From positions 1-6,462 of the forward strand of contig CAAGAT010000066.1 in the NCBI GenBank assembly GCA_900767875.1: 6,462 nucleotides of DNA, given 5' to 3'. The notes below the pieces were generated by a model. The model made no database searches. It was not told where the DNA came from and saw only the letters and a program-made list of their open reading frames with translations. Both the position numbers and the translations under genes were made by a program. Below, piece by piece: positions 1-6,438 of the stretch. This DNA is from an uncultured Sutterella sp. (GTDB taxonomy: Bacteria; Pseudomonadota; Gammaproteobacteria; Burkholderiales; Burkholderiaceae_F). Position 1 is the stretch's first letter; each line of letters begins with the position of its first letter.

Positions 1-90
1 CACTCCTTCCCATTCCGAACAGGACAGTGAAACGCTTCCGGGCCGATGATAGTTGGTTGTATTTCCAGTGAAAGTAGGTCACTGCCAGGC
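1..90 (+). rRNA. rrf: 5S ribosomal RNA, 3' part (5' end outside window)
   Basis: This is the 3' three quarters of a 5S rRNA, a structural RNA of the large ribosomal subunit. The recognisable parts are the loop-B/C segment with CCGAACAGGACAGTGAAACG at about 14-33, the GCCGATGATAGT block at about 42-53, and the GTGAAAGTAGGTCACTGCC 3' segment at about 68-86, ending in CCAGGC. The 5' strand of the terminal helix lies before base 1, so the gene is cut by the window edge, not broken. The 3' end is placed at about 90 by analogy with other 5S genes and could be off by one or two bases. A strong terminator follows within 20 bp, so this is the last gene of an rRNA operon. The sequence type fits Betaproteobacteria. 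Confidence 0.95.
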
Positions 91-108
91 TAATTCAATT
101 AAGCAAGA

Positions 109-146
109 CCCCCGTAGGAATCGCTCCTTCGGGGGATTTGTCTTTT
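109..146 (+). terminator. Intrinsic terminator of the rRNA operon
   Basis: CCCCCG (109-114) pairs with CGGGGG (130-135). After a T-T mismatch, AGGA (116-119) pairs with TCCT (125-128) around a 5-nt loop. A T-rich tail, ATTTGTCTTTT, runs from 136 to 146. The strong GC stem with a U-rich tail, 18 bp after the 5S 3' end, fits a Rho-independent terminator that ends the rrn transcript and insulates the next operon. Confidence 0.9.
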
Positions 147-364
147 CCGGCGCCGCCAACGCGCCGCTCAAATCCCACCTCTTGCAGCCCCTCGGCTCTC
201 GGCTTGTCATTTTCGGTCGCAATTTCGCCTTGCGCCGTCGGCGATGGCGCTCCCGTTTTGCTCTCCGACTCTGTATCCTTTGCCTGTCGGCTTTGCGGTT
301 GGTTTCCGGTGCAGGAAATCCCGCAGCCCGGAATCATTCGACAGTTCAAAGAGTATTTCCAAAC
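147..364 (+). other. Gene-free leader between rrn terminator and sucA
   Basis: These 218 bp lie between the rRNA terminator and the chosen sucA start. The sucA reading frame stays open back into the 5S gene, but the translation here (Arg/Leu/Ser-rich) resembles no part of a 2-oxoglutarate dehydrogenase E1, so it is treated as non-coding leader. The sucABL promoter must lie here if the rRNA terminator is efficient. I see a TTGTCA at 204-209 and a TATCCT at 274-279, but they are not spaced as a sigma-70 pair, so I assign no promoter. No clear operator or riboswitch is visible. Confidence 0.5.
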
Positions 365-3220
365 ATGGGCATCCAAGATCAGGAAGCGTCAAGTTGGCTC
401 AACGGCCCCAATGCGGCCTATATCGAGTCGTTCTACGAAAGTTGGCTCAAGGACCCGGCGTCGGTCTCCGAAGAGTGGCGTGACTATTTCTCGCAAATGG
501 TCATGCGTGATGCGGGGGATGCCTCCCGCGAAGTGCTGCACTCGGAAATCCTCACCAGCCTGGCCAATCAGCGCCATGCGGGCGTGGTGTGCGCCGTCAA
601 TCAAAAAGACGTGGAAGTGGCCGAAAAGCAGGTGTTCGTGCAGCAGCTCATCGCCGCCTACCGTGTGCTCGGCACCCGTCGCGCCCAGCTCGATCCGCTC
701 AAGCGCCGTGAGGCGCCGGTCATCCGCGAGCTCGAGCCGTCGTTTTACGGTCTCACGGACGCTGACCTCGATACCGAATTTCACATCACCAACACCTATT
801 TCGGCGCACGCAAGATGCCGCTGCGCACGCTCCTCACCGCCCTGCGGGAAACCTACTGCAGTGCGATCGGCGCCGAATTCATGTACATCTCGGACCCCGA
901 GCAGAAGCGCTGGTGGCAGCAAAAGCTCGAAAAGAGCCGCTCGCGCCCGACCTATACGGCGCCTCGTCGCCGCGCCATTCTCGAGGGCCTGACGGCCGCC
1001 GAAGGCCTGGAGCGTTATCTGCACACCCGCTACGTCGGTCAGAAGCGCTTTAGTCTGGAAGGGGGCGAGTCGTTCATCACGGCCATGCAGACGGTTTTGT
1101 CCGAAGCCGCCCGTCACGGCGTGGAGGACTGCGTGATCGGCATGGCCCACCGCGGGCGCCTGAATGTTCTTGTCAACATCATCGGCAAGAGCCCCAAGGA
1201 TCTTTTCGCCGAATTCGAAGGCGCGGCTTCCTCGGATCTGCCCGCCGGGGACGTCAAGTACCACAACGGCTTTTCGTCCGACCGCATGATCGACGGGCGC
1301 CATCTGCATCTGGCCCTGGAATTTAACCCTTCGCACCTGGAAATCGTGGACCCGGTGGTCGTGGGCAGCGTGCGCGCCCGTCAGGACCGCCGGCCCGACC
1401 GCGTGCAGGCCGAAAAGGCTGTTTTGGGCGTCATGGTGCACGGCGACGCGGCCTTCCCCGGCCAGGGCGTCGTGATGGAAACGCTCAACCTGGCCGACAC
1501 CCGCGGCTACGGCACGGGCGGCACGGTGCACATCGTCATCAACAACCAGATCGGCTTTACGACGTCCGATCCCCGCGACAAGGGCTCGATGACGTACTGC
1601 ACGGACCCGGCCAAGCTCATTGAGGCACCGGTGCTGCACGTCAACGGCGACGATCCCGACGCCGTGGCCTTTGCCACCGAACTCATCTGCGAGTACCAGC
1701 GCACGTTCCAAAAGGATGCGGTGCTGGACATCGTCTGTTTCCGCAAGCTCGGCCACAACGAACAGGACACCCCGGCGGTGACGCAGCCTCTGATGTATCG
1801 CGCCATCGCCAAGCACCCGGGCACCCGTGCGCTGTATGCGCAAAAGCTCGCCGGCGCCGGCGTCATCGGCAAGGACGAGGGCGACGTGATGGTCGAGACC
1901 ATCCGTGCGCGCCTCAAGCAAGGCCAGTCGCCCCTGCCCATGAACATGCTCACCGAGCGCTATCGCTGGCGCGCCGACTGGACCCGCTTTGCCCACGGCA
2001 CGATGGATTTGGTGGACACGCGAGTGCCCGCGGCCGAACTCAATCGCCTCGGGCAGACCATCACCAACATTCCGGAAAGCTTTGAGCTGCACCCGATTGT
2101 GGCCAAGGTGATCGCCGACCGGCGCAAGATGGCCGCCGGCGAACTCAAGGTCGACTGGGGCATGGCCGAGCACCTGGCCTACGCTTCGCTTTTGACTTCC
2201 GGGTACCCCGTGCGCCTCACGGGGGAAGACAGCGGCCGCGGCACCTTCAGCCACCGCCACGCCGTGCTGCACGATCAAAAGCGCGAAAAGTGGGACGAGG
2301 GCGTGTACGTCCCCCTGGAACACTTGGGCGAGGGTGCCGCGCCCTTTACCGTGATCGACTCGGTTCTTTCCGAAAACGCGGTGCTCGGCTTTGAATATGG
2401 TTACGCCACCGCCGCGCCCGATTCCCTCGTGATTTGGGAGGCGCAGTTCGGCGACTTTGCCAACGGCGCGCAGGTCGTGATCGATCAGTTCATCAGTTCG
2501 GGCGAAGCCAAGTGGGGGCGCCTGTGCGGTCTCGTGCTGCTGCTGCCGCACGGCTACGAAGGCCAGGGGCCGGAGCACTCCTCGGCCCGCATCGAGCGCT
2601 TCCTGCAGCTGTGCGCGGGCGACAACATGCGCGTGATGCAGCCCTCGTGCGCCGCACAGATGTTCCACCTCATCCGACAGCAGATGCTGCAGCGCACTCG
2701 CAAGCCTCTGATCGTCTTTACGCCCAAGTCGCTGCTGCGCAACAAGGCCGCGGCCAATGACCTCACGGACCTCTCCGAAGGCGCCCTGCGTGCCGTCATC
2801 GACGACACGACGCCCGACCCCGAAAAGGTGCGCCGCATCGTCGTTTGCTCGGGCCGCGTTTACTACGACCTCGTCAAGCGCCGCGAAGAACTGCACGAAG
2901 AGGCGCGGGGCCACTACGCCCTGGTGCGCCTCGAGCAGCTCTATCCCTTCCCGCACGCCGACGTGGCCGCCGTCATCGCGCGCTATGCCAACGCGCAGGA
3001 AGTCATCTGGTGCCAGGACGAGCCGCAGAACCAGGGCGTGTGGAACTACGCCAAGACCCGCATTTTGCAGAACATGCGCTCGGGCATGACCCTGGGCTAT
3101 GCCGGCCGCGCCGAGAGCCCGTCGCCGGCCGTCGGGTACGGTGCGCGCCATCAGCAGCAGCTCAAGGAGCTCCTGGAGGCGGCCTACGCCCCGCAGAAGG
3201 GTTTCATTCTGACGGCCTGA
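365..3220 (+). CDS. sucA: 2-oxoglutarate dehydrogenase E1 component (thiamine diphosphate-dependent)
   Basis: This cytoplasmic E1 subunit of the 2-oxoglutarate dehydrogenase complex decarboxylates 2-oxoglutarate and passes the succinyl group to the lipoyl arm of E2. The protein is 951 aa, close to the 933 aa of E. coli SucA. Residues about 8-50 form the short N-terminal E1o domain (WLNGPNAAYIESFY, then EEWRDYF). The first thiamine diphosphate domain contains MAHRGRLNVLVN with His262 and KYHNGFSSD with His300, which match E. coli His260 and His298. It also has the metal and cofactor motif GDAAF (Asp361) followed by NNQIGF (Asn393-Asn394). The pyrimidine-binding domain starts near DWGMAE (597-602) and includes GTFSHRHAVLHDQ. 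The C-terminal domain ends with EPQNQGVWNY and related motifs. The start at 365 is chosen because the family homology begins there; upstream in-frame codons run into 5S rRNA. Its Shine-Dalgarno is weak (AAAGAG, 348-353). It is the first gene of the operon, 52 bp before sucB. The synonym odhA is common in this group. Confidence 0.98.
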   Translation: MGIQDQEASSWLNGPNAAYIESFYESWLKDPASVSEEWRDYFSQMVMRDAGDASREVLHSEILTSLANQRHAGVVCAVNQKDVEVAEKQVFVQQLIAAYRVLGTRRAQLDPLKRREAPVIRELEPSFYGLTDADLDTEFHITNTYFGARKMPLRTLLTALRETYCSAIGAEFMYISDPEQKRWWQQKLEKSRSRPTYTAPRRRAILEGLTAAEGLERYLHTRYVGQKRFSLEGGESFITAMQTVLSEAARHGVEDCVIGMAHRGRLNVLVNIIGKSPKDLFAEFEGAASSDLPAGDVKYHNGFSSDRMIDGRHLHLALEFNPSHLEIVDPVVVGSVRARQDRRPDRVQAEKAVLGVMVHGDAAFPGQGVVMETLNLADTRGYGTGGTVHIVINNQIGFTTSDPRDKGSMTYCTDPAKLIEAPVLHVNGDDPDAVAFATELICEYQRTFQKDAVLDIVCFRKLGHNEQDTPAVTQPLMYRAIAKHPGTRALYAQKLAGAGVIGKDEGDVMVETIRARLKQGQSPLPMNMLTERYRWRADWTRFAHGTMDLVDTRVPAAELNRLGQTITNIPESFELHPIVAKVIADRRKMAAGELKVDWGMAEHLAYASLLTSGYPVRLTGEDSGRGTFSHRHAVLHDQKREKWDEGVYVPLEHLGEGAAPFTVIDSVLSENAVLGFEYGYATAAPDSLVIWEAQFGDFANGAQVVIDQFISSGEAKWGRLCGLVLLLPHGYEGQGPEHSSARIERFLQLCAGDNMRVMQPSCAAQMFHLIRQQMLQRTRKPLIVFTPKSLLRNKAAANDLTDLSEGALRAVIDDTTPDPEKVRRIVVCSGRVYYDLVKRREELHEEARGHYALVRLEQLYPFPHADVAAVIARYANAQEVIWCQDEPQNQGVWNYAKTRILQNMRSGMTLGYAGRAESPSPAVGYGARHQQQLKELLEAAYAPQKGFILTA

Positions 3221-3258
3221 TCGATGCCGTCGCAGACACGAACAGATATTGAAAGAGT

Positions 3259-3265
3259 AAAAGGA
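3259..3265 (+). promoter_or_regulatory. Ribosome binding site of sucB
   Basis: AAAAGGA lies 7 nt before the ATG at 3273. It supports that start, which also gives the canonical lipoyl-domain N-terminus. It sits in the 52-bp A-rich gap after the sucA stop codon, in which no terminator is seen, so co-transcription with sucA is expected. Confidence 0.75.
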
Positions 3266-3272
3266 CAAAACA

Positions 3273-4583
3273 ATGCATTCCGTTCAAGTCAAGGTCCCGG
3301 AACTTTCCGAATCCGTGAGCGAAGCCACGCTCCTGGAGTGGAAGTACAAGCCCGGCGACGTGATTGAGGCCGACGCCATTCTCATTGAAATTGAAACGGA
3401 CAAGGTGGTGCTTGAAGTGCCCGCGCCCTCCGCCGGGCAATTGGCCGAAATCCGCGCCCAAAACGGCCAGACCGTGAGTTCGGGGGAAGTGATCGCCGTG
3501 ATCGACACCGACGCCTCCGTGGCGGTGGCGCCCGCCGCCGCTGCGCCGGTTGAGCAAAAGGCCTCGGACGCCGTGGGCGCTCCCGCGCCGGCTCCCGCTG
3601 CCTCTGCCCCGACGGGCCAAGCGCGTGTGATGCCTTCGGCTGCGACCCTCTTGGCCGCCGCCGGCATTGACCCGGTGACTGTGCCCGCCACGGGCCCGGG
3701 CAGGCGCATCGTGCGCGCCGACGCCATGGCTGCCTCCGTTCAGAGCGCCCCGGCCGCCGTGGTGGCGCCTGCTGCGGCTCCGGCTCCCGCCCCCGTGGCT
3801 GCCGCACCCGCTCCCGCGCCGGCTCCCCGCGCCGCCGCGCCGGTTGCCGTCCCGCACGAGAGCGTGCCCGCCGATCCGTTCGGCCGCAAGGAAGAGCGCG
3901 TGCCCATGACCCGTCTGCGCCGCCGCGTGGCCGAGCGCCTCGTGCAGAGCCTGTCCGGCTCGGCGCAGCTCACCACGTTCAACGAAGTGGACATGAGCGC
4001 GGCCATCGCCTTGCGCAGCCGCTACAAGGAAAAGTTCGAGCGCCGTCACGGCATCAAGCTCGGTTTTATGTCCTTCTTCGTGAAGGCCGCCGTCTACGCG
4101 TTGCAAAAGTATCCGGTTCTCAACGCCTCGATCGACGAGACGGACATCATCTACCACAGCTACTTTGACATCGGCGTGGCCGTGGGCACCGAGCGAGGCC
4201 TCGTGGTGCCCGTGGTACGCAACGCCGACCAAAAGAGCTTTGCCGAGATCGAGCTTGAGATCGCCGACTACGCCAAGCGCGCCAAGGACGGCAAACTGAC
4301 GATCGAAGAGCTCTCGGGCGGCACCTTTACGGTGAGCAACGGCGGCGTGTTCGGCTCGATGCTCTCGACGCCGATCATCAATCCCCCGCAGTCGGCCATT
4401 CTGGGCATTCACGCCACGCGCGAGCGTCCCGTGGTCGTGGACGGTCAGATCGTCATCCGTCCGATGAACTACTTGGCCCTGTCCTATGACCATCGCCTCA
4501 TCGACGGCCGCGAAGCCGTCCTTGGGCTCGTGGCCATGAAGCAGGCCCTGGAAGATCCCGCGGTGATGCTGCTGGACATTTAA
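3273..4583 (+). CDS. sucB: Dihydrolipoyllysine succinyltransferase, E2 of the 2-oxoglutarate dehydrogenase complex
   Basis: E2 forms the multimeric core of the complex and transfers the succinyl group from its lipoyl arm to CoA. The protein is 436 aa with the usual three-part order. The single lipoyl domain spans residues 1-80, with the lipoylation site Lys44 in ETDKVVLEV. The peripheral subunit-binding domain, which docks E1 or E3, spans about 118-152 (MPSAATLLAAAGID, then GPGRRIVRAD). The catalytic acyltransferase domain runs from about 205 to 436 and carries the active-site motif YDHRLIDG with His407 and Asp411. Flexible Ala/Pro-rich linkers lie at about 81-115 and 154-195. The second is almost pure Ala, Pro and Val and is typical of swinging-arm hinges. 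Having one lipoyl domain and motifs such as SNGGVFGSMLSTPIINPPQ points to the succinyltransferase, not the acetyltransferase. It lies between the E1 and E3 genes, with a 29-bp gap to lpd. The synonym is odhB. Confidence 0.97.
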   Translation: MHSVQVKVPELSESVSEATLLEWKYKPGDVIEADAILIEIETDKVVLEVPAPSAGQLAEIRAQNGQTVSSGEVIAVIDTDASVAVAPAAAAPVEQKASDAVGAPAPAPAASAPTGQARVMPSAATLLAAAGIDPVTVPATGPGRRIVRADAMAASVQSAPAAVVAPAAAPAPAPVAAAPAPAPAPRAAAPVAVPHESVPADPFGRKEERVPMTRLRRRVAERLVQSLSGSAQLTTFNEVDMSAAIALRSRYKEKFERRHGIKLGFMSFFVKAAVYALQKYPVLNASIDETDIIYHSYFDIGVAVGTERGLVVPVVRNADQKSFAEIELEIADYAKRAKDGKLTIEELSGGTFTVSNGGVFGSMLSTPIINPPQSAILGIHATRERPVVVDGQIVIRPMNYLALSYDHRLIDGREAVLGLVAMKQALEDPAVMLLDI

Positions 4584-4599
4584 TCAGTCGTTTGCACAA

Positions 4600-4605
4600 A
4601 GGGAG
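4600..4605 (+). promoter_or_regulatory. Ribosome binding site that fixes the lpd start
   Basis: AGGGAG lies 7 nt before the ATG at 4613. The frame could also begin at a TTG at 4592, but that codon lies upstream of this Shine-Dalgarno sequence and would add seven residues not seen in the family. The ATG at 4613 is therefore preferred. Confidence 0.8.
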
Positions 4606-4612
4606 AGTGAAC

Positions 4613-6040
4613 ATGCAGGCTTTTTACGATGTGGCGGTGATCGGCGCCGGCCCGGGCGGCCTTCTGGCGGCCCTGCGCACGGCCGAGCACGGCCTCAAGA
4701 CCCTGATTTTTGAAGCGGGCAAGAACCCCGACGACGGCGGCCCGAGGCTCGGCGGCACCTGCGCCAATGTGGGCTGTATTCCGAGTAAGGCCCTGCTGGC
4801 CGCAAGCCTCGCGTACGCCAAGGCCAAAAACGGTCAGCCGGTGTTCGGCATCGCCGCAAGCGACGCCCCGGTGGACATGGCCGCCGTGCAAAAGCACCGC
4901 GCCAAGGTCGTCAAGGACTCCAACATGGGCGTGGCGGGCATGTTCAAGGCCGCGGGCGTCGATATGGAGCCCGTGCGCGCCTTCTTCAAGGGCAAGGGCG
5001 AGAAGGGCTGGATTCTCGAGACGGCCGACGGCCGTACGGTCCAAGCCCAGAACGTGGTTCTGGCCTGCGGTACCGAGCCGCGCGTGCTGCCGGGCATCAC
5101 CCTTGACGAAGAGGTGATTTGCTCGAACACCGGGGCCCTTTCCTGGGTCAAGGTGCCCGAAACGCTGGGCATCATCGGCGCAGGGGTCATTGGCCTCGAG
5201 CTGGGCAGCGTCTGGTCGCGCTACGGCGCGCAGGTGACGATTCTGGATCTGGCCGAAACAATCCTTCCCTTTGCCGGTAAGGACGTCTCGCAGGCCGCCC
5301 AAAAGAGCCTGACGGCTCAGGGCCTGGAGTTGCAGCTCGGCGTCAAAATCGCCTCGGTGCAAAAGCTTGAGGCGGGCGTGACCGTCGCCTACGAGCGCAA
5401 CGGTCAGGCCGTCACGCGCACCTTTGAAAAGCTTTTGGTGGCCGTCGGCCGCAGGAGCGCCGTCGACTCGGTCAACCCCGAGGCCGTGGGTCTGGTCGTT
5501 GCGCCCAGCGGCATTGTCGAGACCGACGACGAAGGCCGCACGAACCTGCCGGGCGTCTGGGCCCTGGGCGACATCGTCAAGGGACCGCAGCTTGCGCACA
5601 AAGCCATGGAAGAGGGGCGCGCCGTGGGCGATCGGATTGCGGGCAAAACGCATCCGGCCGGTCTTTCGCCCGTGCCGAGCATCGTGTACACGCACCCGGA
5701 ATTTGCCTGGGTGGGCATGACGGCCGAAGCGGCCAAGGCCAAGGGCCTGACGGTGAGCACCGGCAAGGCCGCCTTTGCGCACAACGGCATGGCCCGCGCG
5801 ATGAACGCCACCGAGGGCTTCGTGGAGATCGTCTGCGAGGAACCGAGCGGCCGTTTGATCGGCGCGCAGGCCGTGGGCGATGCCGCGGGCGAAATCATTT
5901 CGTCCCTGACGCAGGCCATGGCCTACGGGGCCACGCACGAGGACCTCTCGCTGGTGATCTGGCCGCACCCGGCCATGAGCGAGTCGATCGGCGACGCGGC
6001 TCTGGCCTGCCTGAAGGCCTCGTCGAAAACCCGAGGGTAA
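4613..6040 (+). CDS. lpd: Dihydrolipoamide dehydrogenase, E3 of the 2-oxoglutarate dehydrogenase complex
   Basis: This FAD-dependent pyridine nucleotide-disulfide oxidoreductase reoxidises the dihydrolipoyl group of E2 and reduces NAD+. The protein is 475 aa, a normal family length. The N-terminal FAD-binding Rossmann motif is GAGPGG (11-16). The redox-active disulfide is Cys50/Cys55 in GGTCANVGCIPSK. The NAD-binding motif is GAGVIG (189-194). The second FAD contact is ALGDIVKGPQLAHKAMEEG with Asp320. The C-terminal dimerisation domain carries the catalytic pair His452 and Glu457 in PHPAMSE. Two small departures from the usual family sequence are visible: Ala51 replaces the common Leu or Thr between the cysteines, and Trp450 stands where many E3 proteins have the first His of the HxHP motif. 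The residues before the disulfide (about 37-48) are longer than in E. coli Lpd, as in other betaproteobacterial OdhL. As the third gene of the operon it probably serves this complex, though E3 can be shared with pyruvate dehydrogenase. The synonym is odhL or lpdA. Confidence 0.97.
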   Translation: MQAFYDVAVIGAGPGGLLAALRTAEHGLKTLIFEAGKNPDDGGPRLGGTCANVGCIPSKALLAASLAYAKAKNGQPVFGIAASDAPVDMAAVQKHRAKVVKDSNMGVAGMFKAAGVDMEPVRAFFKGKGEKGWILETADGRTVQAQNVVLACGTEPRVLPGITLDEEVICSNTGALSWVKVPETLGIIGAGVIGLELGSVWSRYGAQVTILDLAETILPFAGKDVSQAAQKSLTAQGLELQLGVKIASVQKLEAGVTVAYERNGQAVTRTFEKLLVAVGRRSAVDSVNPEAVGLVVAPSGIVETDDEGRTNLPGVWALGDIVKGPQLAHKAMEEGRAVGDRIAGKTHPAGLSPVPSIVYTHPEFAWVGMTAEAAKAKGLTVSTGKAAFAHNGMARAMNATEGFVEIVCEEPSGRLIGAQAVGDAAGEIISSLTQAMAYGATHEDLSLVIWPHPAMSESIGDAALACLKASSKTRG

Positions 6041-6050
6041 GGGTCGGTGA

Positions 6051-6076
6051 CCTCCCCGTGAGGGCTATGTTTTTTT
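6051..6076 (+). terminator. Weak intrinsic terminator candidate after lpd
   Basis: CCTC (6051-6054) can pair with GAGG (6060-6063) around a 5-nt loop. A run of seven T lies at 6070-6076, six bases after the stem. The stem has only four pairs, and an overlapping GGTC/GACC hairpin (6042-6052) competes with it. The position 11 bp after the lpd stop and the T run argue for termination; the poor stem argues that it may be leaky. Confidence 0.4.
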
Positions 6077-6083
6077 CCGGCGC

Positions 6084-6116
6084 CGGCAGCGGGCTCCCGA
6101 ATGGGAACCCGCGCCG
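6084..6116 (+). other. Strong GC-rich hairpin upstream of a small ORF
   Basis: CGGC (6084-6087) pairs with GCCG (6113-6116). After a one-base A bulge, GCGGG (6089-6093) pairs with CCCGC (6108-6112). After a C-A mismatch, TCCC (6095-6098) pairs with GGGA (6103-6106), leaving a GAAT loop. That makes 13 base pairs. No T run follows on either strand, so it is not a standard intrinsic terminator. It may protect the 3' end of the sucABL mRNA from exonucleases, or be a 5' leader structure of the small ORF at 6152. Both roles are inference. Confidence 0.65.
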
Positions 6117-6136
6117 TCTGTGCCAAGCCGCACCGC

Positions 6137-6143
6137 AGGGAGG
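6137..6143 (+). promoter_or_regulatory. Near-perfect Shine-Dalgarno sequence of the small ORF
   Basis: AGGGAGG lies 8 nt before a GTG codon at 6152. It is the strongest anti-16S match seen next to any start in this window, better than those of sucA and sucB. It is the main reason for calling the following short frame as a gene and for choosing GTG over the in-frame ATG at 6101, which lies in the hairpin loop and has no Shine-Dalgarno. Confidence 0.6.
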
Positions 6144-6151
6144 AAATCGCC

Positions 6152-6274
6152 GTGGCTCCAGACAAAACCGTACAGCTTGTTTTTTCCGACGGCTCGCCGT
6201 CCGTGACACTGCCCATTCACAAAAATCGGCGCAGGAAGCCGCCGTTTTCAAACGCGGAGGTTCTTCCTGAATAA
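6152..6274 (+). CDS. Possible small protein of 40 aa, unknown function
   Basis: I do not recognise this protein. The frame starts with GTG at 6152 and ends with TAA at 6272-6274. It begins VAPDKTVQLVFSDGS, has a basic patch HKNRRRKPP in the middle (about residues 23-31) and ends AEVLPE. It has no signal peptide, no membrane segment and no cysteine, so a soluble cytoplasmic protein is expected. Support is the excellent Shine-Dalgarno at 6137-6143 and the same orientation as the sucABL operon, 111 bp after lpd. Against it are its length, the lack of any known homologue I can name, and the absence of a clear promoter. A longer form of 57 aa from ATG 6101 is open but has no ribosome binding site. 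It could also be the remnant of a once longer gene. A second start, ATG at 6274, overlaps its stop by one base, but that frame has only six codons. Confidence 0.4.
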   Translation: MAPDKTVQLVFSDGSPSVTLPIHKNRRRKPPFSNAEVLPE

Positions 6275-6287
6275 TGGGGAAAGCAAA

Positions 6288-6297
6288 GGGTTAACCC
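6288..6297. repeat. 10-bp perfect palindrome
   Basis: GGGTTAACCC reads the same on both strands. It lies 13 bp after the small ORF stop, in a region with no gene. It is too short to be an intrinsic terminator, and no T run follows. It could be an operator half-site pair, but one such palindrome can also occur by chance. Confidence 0.3.
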
Positions 6298-6378
6298 GAC
6301 GTGCGAAATGTGTGGCCTAAATCCTGCAATCGCAAGCTGGGGTCAGCCAGTCGCATGGGCTTGGAGGCCGGCCACGAC

Positions 6379-6387
6379 TTATCCACA
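6379..6387 (+). promoter_or_regulatory. Consensus DnaA box, left arm
   Basis: TTATCCACA matches exactly the high-affinity DnaA box sequence of the R1 type known from oriC of E. coli and many other bacteria. That DnaA binds here is inferred from sequence alone. It faces the second box at 6430-6438. Confidence 0.65.
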
Positions 6388-6429
6388 ACCTCGGCCTACG
6401 GCCCAGTAAGTAGGCTGAGCGGCCGAGGT

Positions 6430-6438
6430 TGTGGATAA
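6430..6438 (-). promoter_or_regulatory. Consensus DnaA box, right arm
   Basis: TGTGGATAA on the plus strand is TTATCCACA on the minus strand, an exact DnaA box. It is the mirror partner of the box at 6379-6387, with centres 51 bp apart. No further exact box was noticed in the window, so this is an isolated pair, not an origin-type cluster, within the sequence available. Confidence 0.65.

Noticed and set aside
204..279. TTGTCA (204-209) and TATCCT (274-279) as a sigma-70 promoter for sucA
   Set aside because: The two are 64 bp apart, so they cannot form one promoter, and neither has a suitable partner at 16-18 bp.
53..364. N-terminal extension of sucA by 104 codons, starting at a TTG inside the 5S rRNA
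   Set aside because: The extension overlaps the 5S gene and its terminator, its translation has no E1 similarity, and family homology starts at the ATG at 365.
389..3268. Long minus-strand open frame of 959 codons opposite sucA
   Set aside because: It is an antisense shadow of a GC-rich gene. It is rich in Val, His, Gly, Ala and Arg, as expected from the reverse complement of such codons, and shows no recognisable domain.
3510..3870. Repetitive GC-rich stretch as a tandem DNA repeat
   Set aside because: It codes for the Ala/Pro-rich hinge linkers of E2, which explains the repetitive GCC/CCG/GCT codons.
3204..4493. Minus-strand open frame of 429 codons opposite sucB
   Set aside because: It is low-complexity (Gly, His, Arg and Ser repeats), being the complement of the Ala/Pro linker, and has no domain. 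The plus strand is clearly E2.
4580..5968. Minus-strand open frame of 462 codons opposite lpd
   Set aside because: It is an antisense shadow with no motif, while the plus strand shows all E3 active-site motifs.
5895..6251. Minus-strand frame of 118 codons covering the lpd 3' end and its flank
   Set aside because: It has an Arg/Pro/Ser-rich composition typical of non-coding frames, no Shine-Dalgarno of note, and overlaps lpd extensively.
6058..6270. 70-codon plus-strand frame in the lpd 3' flank
   Set aside because: It starts inside the putative terminator stem, has no ribosome binding site, and overlaps in another frame the better supported small ORF at 6152-6274.
6298..6356. Short minus-strand frame of 21 codons starting with the ATG at 6354-6356
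   Set aside because: It is very short with no convincing ribosome binding site; nothing separates it from chance.
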